From Cepaea nemoralis (Eukaryota; Mollusca; Gastropoda; Stylommatophora; Helicidae), in the NCBI GenBank assembly GCA_014155875.1, contig JACEFZ010028297.1, positions 62,001 through 126,000 on the forward strand: a stretch of DNA of 64,000 bases, given 5' to 3'. Shown here piece after piece: positions 54,529 through 64,000 of the stretch. The translations under genes were made by a program, and so were the position numbers. Every line of letters starts with the position of its first letter. Within the stretch, counting starts at the first letter, position 1. Below the pieces are notes generated by a model, which worked only from the letters and a program-made list of their open reading frames with translations, was not told the origin of the DNA and ran no database searches.

Positions 54529-54916
54529 TAAATTGCCTGATATCTCTAAAGATTTCGTTTTACAAACAGACGCTAGTTTTCATGCAATTTCAGCTGTTTT
54601 ACTTCAAATACATGATGGTAAATTACATCCTATTCTATACTTCAGTAAGAAACTATCAGATACTCAGAGAAATTATGCAATTACCGAACTGGAAGCTTTA
54701 GCGTTAATTGAGAGCATTGATAAGTTTTCTAGATACCTTCTTGGAAGAAAATTCCTAGTTCTTTCTGACAATAAACCATTGCAGATCTTTAAATCTGGTC
54801 ATCCAAAGAACTCCAGAATTCATAGATGGTCACTTTTGTTACAGGACTATGAATTTGATATCTGTCACATTCCTGGCAAAGACAATAATTTGGCAGATCT
54901 TCTTAGTCGTCTCTAA
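54529..54916 (+). mobile_element. Ty3/Gypsy RNase H fragment
   Basis: Encodes 'LPDISKDFVLQTDAS', 'GKLHPILYFSKKLSD..RNYA', 'ITELEALALIESIDKF', 'FLVLSDNKPLQIF' and 'YEFDICHIPGKDNNLADLLSRL', then TAA. The catalytic D (QTDAS), E (ELEAL) and D (SDNKP) and the closing NLADLLSR are present. Only the RNase H end of pol is there, with no RT before and no integrase after. The ATG at 54455 lies in the repeat, upstream of homology. Confidence 0.9.
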
Positions 54917-56516
54917 AAAAATTAAGTATGTTATATTTTCTTACTTATTGTCTGCGTTCGTATTTGGATTTTCGTTAGGCTGATTAACATATGTTGCATA
55001 CATTCACCCAGGTAGATTACTGTTGGAAACAACAAATTGCGAATTATGTGAAATTTATTAGTGTTGTTCGGATATGTACATAGTTTGTTTAATTCGTTCT
55101 TTGGCAGGGTCATTGTTCGCCATGACAAGTGACACTGCACAGTTGAGTGTGATTGACCATGTGCGCTGTAATTGACGAACTATACCTGAACATTTATGGA
55201 TTATCGGAAATCGTTTGTATTTCTAAAATAATGTTATGTCATATTAGTACGGCATATTCGTATTAAACAGTGATAGTATAGTTATATTTCGAGGATCGAA
55301 ACCTGACTCTTGATGAGAGTATATATGTGGAACACTGATACAGTAGATGAAAATAGACATGGTTTTCGTCGCGAAACGACATATGTCAATATTAATTGTA
55401 CCTTTGTGATCACTACTTGAGTAACATTATTAATTTATTGCTAATGCGTAGCATAGAATTATATATATATTTTCTTTCACATAATTTCAGTTCATAGAGT
55501 TAAGTAGTTACATATTCTTCTTATGATTATTATTGTTCATATTTAGTACTTAACTATACATATGATGAGTCATGGATTTTTCAATTCTCATTGTGATCGC
55601 CATTGCCAAGTATAACCACCACATTATGAAATACGCCGGTAAATAATATTGTCACTCGGTTGTTATTGCCACACCTACACAAAGAGTTTATGATGACATC
55701 TCTAAGGAGCATTTACCTCGACTACGCCTAAAATTATGACGTCATAATACTAATACCGCACCTACCCATTTAATGAGATTGAGATTCTTGACATAGCACA
55801 GATGGTTACAAGACACTAGTAAATGCAACTGGTACCTGTTTATTCCTCACGTCCCCTTACTCCAGGTTTTGACCTAGAGAAGGACGCTTGTCCTTAGGGA
55901 CAAATGAGGGACTGATCTGCATGATTAGTTAGTACAGCCTCCCCATGGGATGTATACACGACATCTACCGTTGGTGTGTAGATTGGAGGGCGTGCCCGTT
56001 ATATATATTTTTTTATTTTGTGGGTAATGGATAGGTGTCCATAGCATCTTGCTAGTCCGATAAAAGTCATTATGTCTACACTGCTATGTGTCAGGTTAAT
56101 TCTCTCGATGAAAAAAAAAATGATTTCATCATTTTAAAAGGAAGGGGGGCATACTGCCACATGGCGTTTAGACAGAATGACGTCATCGGAAAATGCGGTA
56201 GTAAATGATAGAGGGAAAACCCCACAAGAAACTAAGGAAACTTAGAAACAGGGAACGTCAGACGACAACAAGGAGGGACAAGGGAGAGGACCTTGGCTGA
56301 TTCGGCTGAGGTGCGACATATTGTGTGAAGCCCGTGTTCGTTTGGAGAGTTGGTTGTGAGAAGGCAAAGGCTTGGCTGAGGACTATCAGGTGGAGGATGT
56401 CTAACGAAGAAAGTGTCAATACTGAGCAGAGGACCTGAAGGCATGGAACACCTAGACAAACCTGTGAAAATGAGAACAGCGGAGATAGATTGAGCTCCTA
56501 ACTACAGTCGGACATT
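54917..56516. other. Sequence between the direct repeats
   Basis: AT-rich DNA without a long frame. AAAAGGAAGGGGGGCATACTG near 56138 looks like a polypurine tract followed by retroelement-type sequence, but no LTR partner was seen. Confidence 0.45.
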
Positions 56517-56672
56517 ACCGGGATAGAGTAGTAAATATTTTGTGTGAATGCCGTTCCTGTGTTAAAAGGAACCATTCATTTTCTCGATTAATCCATTGTA
56601 TTGATCCAGCGCATCATTAAAAGAATGTGTGAGTACTGTTGTTTAGGATGGCGTCGGTTGATTCTTCGTATT
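56517..56672 (+). repeat. Direct repeat, right copy (~155 bp)
   Basis: Second copy of the 54373-54528 sequence, about 2.14 kb downstream in the same orientation. Confidence 0.9.
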
Positions 56673-57125
56673 ACAGTTCGATAGTTCACGTGAGCTTATT
56701 ATTTCTTCAACGTTAACGTTGCCAATTTGATAATTGCGGGAGTTGCGTTGTGGCAGAGGAGGTGTACCTTTTACTTAACAGCTATCGGGTCATACACCGA
56801 CGAGTGTTTAGCTATATTTATCATATAATATTACCCGTGAACACAACAAGCTTCCCCGGATCAGTCTTAGGCTTCTCATATAACATGACATATCACGTAC
56901 CCGCTGGCCTGACCAGCGAAGTTATCGCGAATCAGAGCAGACATTTACACTTTCATTTACTCTTCTGTCTGGCCAAATAGGTCTTTGCATCTTTCCCCAG
57001 AAACCCATTTCCAATGTCAATATATGTTTTTCAATGTGTCGTCTCATTGCCACATTTAACATCCAGACAAAAGTACAGGTTCTATGTACCAATCCAACAG
57101 TCAAATAAGGAACCCTGTTAGCCAA

Positions 57126-58888
57126 ATTATTACAAATATTAGCCAAATACAGAAATATATCGACCAGCCTTATAAAATATGGTAAAATTTGTTAGCCAAA
57201 TTGACAAATAGGTTGACCAGAATAAGAAACGACTCGACCAACATTATAGAAAGTAGGGGAAAATGGTAATCAAACTAATTAAAATGGTGACCAAGATAGG
57301 AAATATCTCGACCAAACTCATGAAAAGTAGGAAAAATTGTTAGTCAAATGTGAAAAATATTGGCCAAGTAGGAAATCATGTTAGCCAAAATAGGAAAAAA
57401 GTATCGGTCAAACTTATAGATGTCTCGTTGAAACTTATAAAATATATGAAAATTTGTTAGCCAAAGGTGAAAAATATTGGCCAAGTAATAAAATGTCTCA
57501 TCCGAACTTATTTATAACAAGTAAGAAAACATGCTAGTAACATCAAGAAATATGTCGACCGAAATAATACAATATGCAAAACGATGGACAAACTTATGAA
57601 GATGTCGACCGTTATAAGAAAATGTGGTGCTCAAATTAGGAAAAATATTGACCAAGTTTTGAAATATCTCGACCAAACTTACAAAAAGTAGGAAAATATG
57701 TCGACTAAAGTAGGAAAATTTGTTAGCCAAAGATGAAAAATAGTGGCCAAGTAAAGAAATACCACATCCAAACTTTTAAAATGTATGAAAATTTGTTAAC
57801 CAAAGGTGAAAACTGTTGACCAAGTAAAGAAACTGCTCGTCCAAACTCATAAAAAGTAGGAAACTTTGTTAACCAAATGTGAAAAATATTGTCCAAGTAA
57901 AGACATGTTTCAACTAATCTTATAAATATGTCGTACAAACTTATAGTAATTAGGATAATGTGTTAACCAAATGGGAAAAATATTGGCCAAGTGGAGAAAT
58001 ATCTCAACCATACTTATGAAAAGGAGGAAAATGTGTTAACCTAATGAGAAAAATATCGCCCAAGTGAAGAAAAAATTTACACAAACTTATAAAACTTAGG
58101 AAAATGCGTTAACCTAAGGAGAAAAATATTGACCAAGTGAAGAAAAAATTTACACCAAACTTATGAAAAGTAGGAAAAGGTGTTAACCAAAAGGGAAAAA
58201 AAATATGGGATAAACTATGAAATATGTTGACCGAAGTAAGAAGATGTGTTAGCCAAAGGGGGAAAACTGTTGACAAGTAAAGAAACTTCTCGACCAAACT
58301 CATAAAAAGTAGGAAACTTTGTTAACTAAATGTGAAAAAATATTGTCCAAGTAAAGACATGTTTCAACTAATCTTATAAATATGTCGCCCAAACTTATGA
58401 ACATTAGGAAAATGTGTTAACCAAATGGTAAAACTATTGACCAAGTGGAGAAATATCTCAACCATACTTATGAAAAGGGGGAAAATGTGTTAACCTAATG
58501 AGAAAAACATTGGCCAAGTGAAGAAATATCTCATACATTCTTATAAAAATTAGGAAAATGTGTTAACCTAATGAGAAAAATATTGCTCAAGTGAAGAAAA
58601 AATTTACACAAAACTTATAAAACTTAGGAAAATGAGTTAACCTAAGGAGAAAAATATTGACCAAGGAAAGAAAAATTTACACCAAACTTATGAAAAGTAG
58701 GAAAATTTGTTAACCAAAAGGGAAAATATAAGCGCTAAACTATGAAATATGTTGACCCAAGTAAGAAAAATGTGTTAGCCAAATGGGGAAAAATGTTGGC
58801 CAAAACATGAAACATCTTAATCAAACTTATAAATATCTCGTGTAAATATATAAATAAGTAAGAAAAAAATATTGCTTCTGTAGTTATG
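57126..58888. repeat. ~73-bp satellite with ~454-bp higher order
   Basis: Diverged units with the words GTTA(G/A)CCAAA, GAAAAATATTGGCCAAGT, AAGAAATATCTC and ACTTATAAAAAGTAGGAAAA. The GTGTTAACC word recurs at 58414, 58487, 58560 and 58634 (73-74 bases). A longer block beginning GTTTCAACTAATCTTATAAATATGTCG occurs at 57907 and 58361, giving a ~454-base super-unit. The right part belongs to the palindrome's left arm. Confidence 0.88.
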
Positions 58889-60777
58889 TCAAACGTGTCT
58901 TGAACTTTTATCTGAACAGACATGTCACACTACATAATCATCAACGTCAGTATTATCCTCCTTTTACATTACCGAGAGCTTCAACTTACCATTCCAGAGT
59001 ATCTGTTAAAGAAACACTTATACAGACTAATCACCCATCTCTCCACACTCTTGGTTTTTTTTCTTTCTTACACAAAGTGTCTCTATCTTTCGTAGATGTC
59101 TTCACAACTTTTCCATGTCACTTCACCAAGAACTCCAAACCTCCATTGTACACGAGCTCCAATGAAACAGTCATAATAACATTCATGGCAATGCAATCTG
59201 TGGCTCCACCTGGGATAGTTTCGATATCATCTGAGTATTCGTCAGCAAAGATCCATTTCCCCTGGCTGACATCTTCAATTTTCTATACCACAAGGTCTGC
59301 TACACTAACCTTCTATTGTTCCAGCTTTCAACAATATAAAGGGTGTTCTCGAAGTCTAACTGACGTAATATTTCTTACTTTGTCCACCTCTATCACACTT
59401 TGTCATTTGCAATAGCAGCAAGTCTGCAACCAACCAACAGTGTCTGTTATGAAATCGGCCTTTCTTAAAACCTTGTTTGCCTTAATGAACCCTTGAATAC
59501 CCTCTACCACAGCTTCTAACCGACTTTCAACGTTTCATACCAAATAATATTAACATTCTCTTTTATTACAGAGCAGCCGATTTTCTGCTGACTGGGCAGA
59601 TTTTCCAAACTAATGGAGATAAATCATCTGTCCCCCTAAACTTCTAGGCGCTATTTTAGACAACGAATATGGGCATACACCATCACCCCTAGGAAGAACT
59701 TGAAAAAACAACAGAGCTTGGGTTCCTGAGACGAAGGAGTTGTATTCCTTGGACTACCAGAGTAACTAACGATGATCGCCTAAACGAGTCTAAGTAAAAT
59801 AGAGCATTATATACATCAAGCACAACAAGCTATTTCTTACTAACCCTAACCCTAACTACGCATCAAACACAACAAACTATTTCTTACTAACCCTAACCCT
59901 AATTATACATCAAACACAACAAACTATATCTTACTAACCCTAACCCTAATTATACATCAAGCACAACAAACTATTTCTTACTAACCCTAACCCTAATTAT
60001 ACATCAAACACAACAAACTATTTCTTACTAACCCTAACCCTAAATATACATCAAACACAACAAACTATTTCTTACTAACCCTAACCCTAATTATACATCA
60101 AACACAACAAACTATTTCTTACTAACCCTAACCCTAAATATACATCAAACACAACAAACTATTTCTTACTAACCCTAACCCTAATTATACATCAAACACA
60201 ACAAACTATTTCTTACTAACCCTAACCCTAACTACGCATCAAACACAACAAACTATATCTTACTAACCCTAACCCTAATTATACATCAAGCACAACAAAC
60301 TATTTCTTACTAACCCTAACCCTAACTACGCATCAAACACAACAAACTATTTCTTACTAACCCTACCCCTAAATATACATCAAACACAACAAACTATTTC
60401 TTACTAACCCTAACCCTAACTACGCATCAAACACAACAAACTATTTCTTACTAACCCTAACCCTAAATATACATCAAACACAACAAACTATTTCTTACTA
60501 ACCCTAACCCTAACTACGCATCAAACACAACAAACTATTTCTTACTAACCCTAACCCTAACTACGCATCAAACACAACAAACTATTTCTTACTAACCCTA
60601 ACCCTAATTATACATCAAACACAACAAACTATTTCTTACTAACCCTAATTATACATCAAACACAACAAACTCTTTCTTAAGAGACATGGATGCAAACCAG
60701 TGTCAGAAACAGAAAAAGTTAAATTTGTGTGATTAAATTTTCATTAAAATTTAAAAATAATAAATCGCAATTTTATT
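58361..60777. repeat. Left arm of large inverted repeat
   Basis: Its start, GTTTCAACTAATCTTATAAATATGTCG, is the reverse complement of the last bases of the window, and its inner end ATCGCAATTTTATT is mirrored at 60863. Order outward to inward: ~73-bp satellite, ~930-base block (58890-59820), 47-bp telomere-like satellite, ~100-base unique segment. Arms look about 98-99% alike outside the satellites. The true outer limit may lie further left. Confidence 0.92.
59820..60670 (-). repeat. 47-bp telomere-motif satellite, left block
   Basis: About 18 units, each with CTAACCCTAACCCTAA followed by a 31-base spacer (ATACATCAAACACAACAAACT and ATTTCTTA). Two spacer variants, TTATACATC and CTACGCATC, are interspersed. 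Telomere hexamers read TTAGGG on the minus strand. Confidence 0.94.
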
Positions 60778-60862
60778 TGCGCACTTCACTTAATATACAG
60801 ATATAGGCTAAATATAGGTGTAGTTTAGGTCTAGGACGTATATTGAGCTTACATCTTGACGC
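60778..60862. other. Unique centre of the palindrome
   Basis: About 85 bases between the arms (TGCGCACTTCACTTAATATACAG to TTACATCTTGAC), not self-complementary. Next to it the arms begin with ATAATAAATCGCAATTTTATT and its complement. Confidence 0.88.
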
Positions 60863-60991
60863 AATAAAATTGCGATTTATTATTTTTAAATTTTAATGAA
60901 AATTTAATCACACAAATTTAACTTTTTCTATTTCTGACACTGGTTTGCATCCATGTCTCTTAAGAAAGAGCTTGTTGTGTTTGATGTATAA

Positions 60992-62515
60992 TTAGGGTTA
61001 GGGTTAGTAAGAAATAGTTTGTTGTGTTTAATGCGTAGTTAGGGTTAGGGTTAGTAAGAAATAGTTTGTTGTGTTTGATGTATAATTAGTGTTAGGGTTA
61101 GTAAGAAATATTTTGTTGTGTTTGATGTATAATTAGGGTTAGGGTTAGTAAGAAATAGTTTGTTGTGTTTGATGTATAATTAGGGTTAGGGTTAGTAAGA
61201 AATAGTTTGTTGTGTTTGATGTATAATTAGGGTTAGGGTTAGTAAGATATAGTTTGTTGTGTTTGATGCGTAGTTAGGGTTAGGGTTAGTAAGAAATAGT
61301 TTGTTGTGTTTGATGTATAGTTAGGGTTAGGGTTAGTAAGAAATAGTTTGTTGTGTTTGATGTATAATTAGGGTTAGGGTTAGTAAGAAATAGTTTGTTG
61401 TGTTTGATGCGTAGTTAGGGTTAGGGTTAGTAAGATATAGTTTGTTGTGTTTGATGCGTAGTTAGGGTTAGGGTTAGTAAGATATAGTTTGTTGTGTTTG
61501 ATGCGTAGTTAGGGTTAGGGTTAGTAAGAAATAGTTTGTTGTGTTTGATGCGTAGTTAGGGTTAGGGTTAGTAAGATATAGTTTGTTGTGTTTGATGCGT
61601 AGTTAGGGTTAGGGTTAGTAAGAAATAGTTTGTTGTGTTTGATGTATAATTAGGGTTAGGGTTAGTAAGAAATAGTTTGTTGTGTTTGATGTATAATTAG
61701 GGTTAGGGTTAGTAAGATATAGTTTGTTGTGTTTGATGCGTAGTTAGGGTTAGGGTTAGTAAGAAATAGTTTGTTGTGTTTGATGTATAGTTAGGGTTAG
61801 GGTTAGTAAGAAATAGTTTGTTGTGTTTGATGTATAATTAGGGTTAGGGTTAGTAAGAAATAGTTTGTTGTGTTTGATGCGTAGTTAGGGTTAGGGTTAG
61901 TAAGATATAGTTTGTTGTGTTTGATGCGTTGTTAGGGTTAGGGTTAGTAAGAAATAGTTTGTTGTGTTTGATGCGTAGTTAGCGTTAGGGTTAGTAAGAT
62001 ATAGTTTGTTGTGTTTGATGCGTAGTTAGGGTTAGGGTTAGTAAGAAATAGTTTGTTGTGTTTGATGTATATTTAGGGTTAGGGTTAGTAAGAAATAGTT
62101 TGTTGTGTTTGATGTATAATTAGGGTTAGGGTTAGTAAGAAATAGTTTGTTGTGTTTGATGTATAATTAGGGTTAGGGTTAGTAAGAAATAGTTTGTTGT
62201 GTTTGATGTATAATTAGGGTTAGGGTTAGTAAGAAATAGTTTGTTGTGTTTGATGTATAATTAGGCTAGGGTTAGTAAGAAATAGTTTGTTGTGTTTGAT
62301 GTATAATTAGGGTTAGGGTTAGTAAGAAATAGTTTGTTGTGCTTGATGTATAATTAGGGTTAGGGTTAGTAAGAAATAGTTTGTTGTGTTTGATGCGTAG
62401 TTAGGGTTAGGGTTAGTAAGAAATAGTTTGTTGTGTTTGATGTATAGTTAGGGTTAGGGTTAGTAAGAAATAGTTTGTTGTGTTTGATGCGTAGTTAGGG
62501 TTAGGGTTAGGTTAG
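60992..62515 (+). repeat. 47-bp telomere-motif satellite, right block
   Basis: About 32 units with start-to-start spacing of 47 bases (60992, 61039, ...), each TTAGGGTTAGGGTTAG plus the spacer TAAGA(A/T)ATAGTTTGTTGTG and then TTTGATGTATAA or TTTGATGCGTAG. Nearly twice the copy number of the left block. Confidence 0.94.
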
Positions 62516-62885
62516 TAAATAGAATTTGTTGTGCTTGATGTATATAATGCTCTATTTTACTTAGACTCGTTTAGGCGATCATCGTTAGTTACTCTGGTAG
62601 TCCAAGGAATACAACTCCTTCGTCTCAGGAACCCAAGCTCTGTTGTTTTTTCAAGTTCTTCCTAGGGGTGATGGTGTATGCCCATATTCGTTGTCTAAAA
62701 TAGCGCCTAGAAGTTTAGGGGGACAGATGATTTATCTCCATTAGTTTGGAAAATCTGCCCAGTCAGCAGAAAATCGGCTGCTCTGTAATAAAAGAGAATG
62801 TTAATATTATTTGGTATGAAACGTTGAAAGTCGGTTAGAAGCTGTGGTAGAGGGTATTCAAGGGTTCATTAAGGCAAACAAGGTT

Positions 62886-63461
62886 TTAAGAAAGGCCGAT
62901 TTCATAACAGACACTGTTGGTTGGTTGCAGACTTGCTGCTATTGCAGCTGTAAAATGACAAAGTGTGATAGAGGTGGACACAGTAAGAAATATTACGTTA
63001 GTTAGACTTCGAGAACACCCTTTATATTGTTGAAAGCTGGAACAATGGAAGGTTAGTGTAGCAGACCTTGTGGTATAGAAAGTTGAAGATGTCAGCCAGG
63101 GGAAATGGATCTTTGCTGACGAATACTCAGATGATATCGAAACTATCCCAGGTGGAGCCACAGATTGCATTGCCATGAATGTTATTATGACTGTTTCATT
63201 GGAGCTCGTGTACAATGGAGGTTTGGAGTTCTTGGTGATGTGACATGGAAAAGTTGTGAAGACATCTACGAAAGACAGAGACACTTTGTGTAAGAAAGAA
63301 AAAAAACCAAGAGTGTGGAGAGATGGGTGATTAGTCTGTATAAGTGTTTCTTTAACAGATACTCTGGAATGGTAAGTTGAAGCTCTCGGTAATGTAAAAG
63401 GAGGATAATGCTGACGTTGATGATTATGTAGTGTGACATGTCTGTTCAGATAAAAGTTCAA
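62886..63461 (-). other. Paired ORFs in the palindrome arms
   Basis: A 191-codon frame here and its 171-codon partner at 58900-59415 (+) share the same first ~165 residues with a handful of changes. The composition (Ser/Thr/Phe/His/Leu-rich) and lack of motifs suggest a chance frame. The two copies differ in their C-termini because of a small indel near the end. No function is assigned. Confidence 0.25.
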
Positions 63462-64000
63462 GACACGTTTGACATAACTACAGAAGCAATATTTTTTTCT
63501 TACTTATTTATATATTTACACGAGATATTTATAAGTTTGATTAAGATGTTTCATGTTTTGGCCAACATTTTTCCCCATTTGGCTAACACATTTTTCTTAC
63601 TTGGGTCAACATATTTCATAGTTTAGCGCTTATACTTTCCCTTTTGGTTAACAAATTTTCCTACTTTTCATAAGTTTGGTGTAAATTTTTCTTTCCTTGG
63701 TCAATATTTTTCTCCTTGGGTTAACTAATTTTCCTAAGTTTTATAAGTTTTGTGTAAATTTTTTCTTCACTTGAGCAATATTTTTCTCATTAGGTTAACA
63801 CATTTTCCTAATTTTTATAAGAATGTATGAGATATTTCTTCACTTGGCCAATGTTTTTCTCATTAGGTTAACACATTTTCCCCCTTTTCATAAGTATGGT
63901 TGAGATATTTCTCCACTTGGTCAATATTTTTACCATTTGGTTAACACATTTTCCTAATGTTCATAAGTTTGGGCGACATATTTATAAGATTAGTTGAAAC

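Larger units (their letters stand above)
60863..64000. repeat. Right arm of large inverted repeat
   Basis: Mirror of the left arm: unique segment, 47-bp satellite (60992-62515), ~930-base block, then the ~73-bp satellite from about 63480 to the window edge. It is longer than the left arm because its satellite has more units, and it probably continues beyond the window. Confidence 0.92.

Noticed and set aside
54373..56672. The 155-bp direct repeats as LTRs of a Gypsy element
   Set aside because: No TG...CA termini, no primer-binding site after the left copy, and RNase H coding begins directly at the repeat edge.
58900..59415. 171/191-aa arm ORFs as a conserved gene pair
   Set aside because: They are mirror copies within the palindrome, the C-termini are changed by an indel, composition is low-complexity and no motif is seen. 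Open segments on the opposite strand (62820-63005 and 63079-63243) look no less plausible and are also broken in the left arm.
59820..62515. Regular ~47-base repeats as a CRISPR array
   Set aside because: Repeats and spacers are both conserved between units, the context is eukaryotic with spliced genes, and the unit contains telomere hexamers. It is a satellite.
60992..62515. A true chromosome end or head-to-head telomere fusion
   Set aside because: Hexamers are only 2.5 per 47-base unit, unique DNA lies on both sides, and orientation (CCCTAA left, TTAGGG right of centre) is opposite to that of fused telomeres.

Overview
This is eukaryotic, animal-type DNA. Genes are split by introns of 0.1 to about 10 kb with GT/AG borders, and the spaces between exons are crowded with non-LTR retrotransposon (LINE) fragments, several families of tRNA-derived SINEs, MITEs, minisatellites and satellites. 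The combination of a selenocysteine-type selenophosphate synthetase, an SSU-2-like zinc-motif gene, tRNA-SINEs with a shared core and abundant RTE/Jockey-like LINEs fits a lophotrochozoan, most likely a gastropod mollusc. That placement is inference; the sequence alone does not prove it.

Two host genes can be assembled exon by exon. (1) An SSUH2 (SSU-2 homologue) gene runs on + from before the window to a stop at 18211. Its seven visible exons are 1341-1520, 5448-5510, 8002-8102, 11686-11778, 15169-15271, 16173-16277 and 18062-18211. All splice phases agree and the gene carries three blocks of CxxC motifs. (2) A complete selenophosphate synthetase gene (SEPHS2/SPS2 type) runs on - from 48569 to 24176 in seven coding exons plus a 5' UTR exon. 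It contains an in-frame TGA exactly at the catalytic selenocysteine site (K-G-U-G-C-K, codon 29). The two genes converge, with about 6 kb between their 3' ends.

The SEPHS introns hold most of the mobile DNA. Intron 2 contains a 7.5-kb LTR element (35466-42983, 229/230-bp LTRs, 4-bp TSD TTCC). It is inserted into an older LINE and carries one 521-codon ORF with no gag or pol hallmarks. Intron 6 contains a deleted mariner with a probable solo LTR nested in it. Intron 5 and intergenic DNA contain SINEs, MITEs with perfect target duplications, and a dimeric SINE.

From 49 kb rightwards no host gene is recognised. There are LINE fragments, a Ty3/Gypsy RNase H fragment flanked by a 154-bp direct repeat, a trinucleotide tract and a short TTAGGG tract. 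The window ends in a large inverted repeat (58361 to at least 64000). Each arm contains an outer ~73-bp satellite, a ~0.9-kb non-repetitive block and an inner 47-bp satellite built around two and a half telomere hexamers. The arms face each other across an ~85-bp spacer. This foldback-like, telomere-motif-bearing palindrome and the pol-less LTR element with its unknown protein are the least explained parts of the window.
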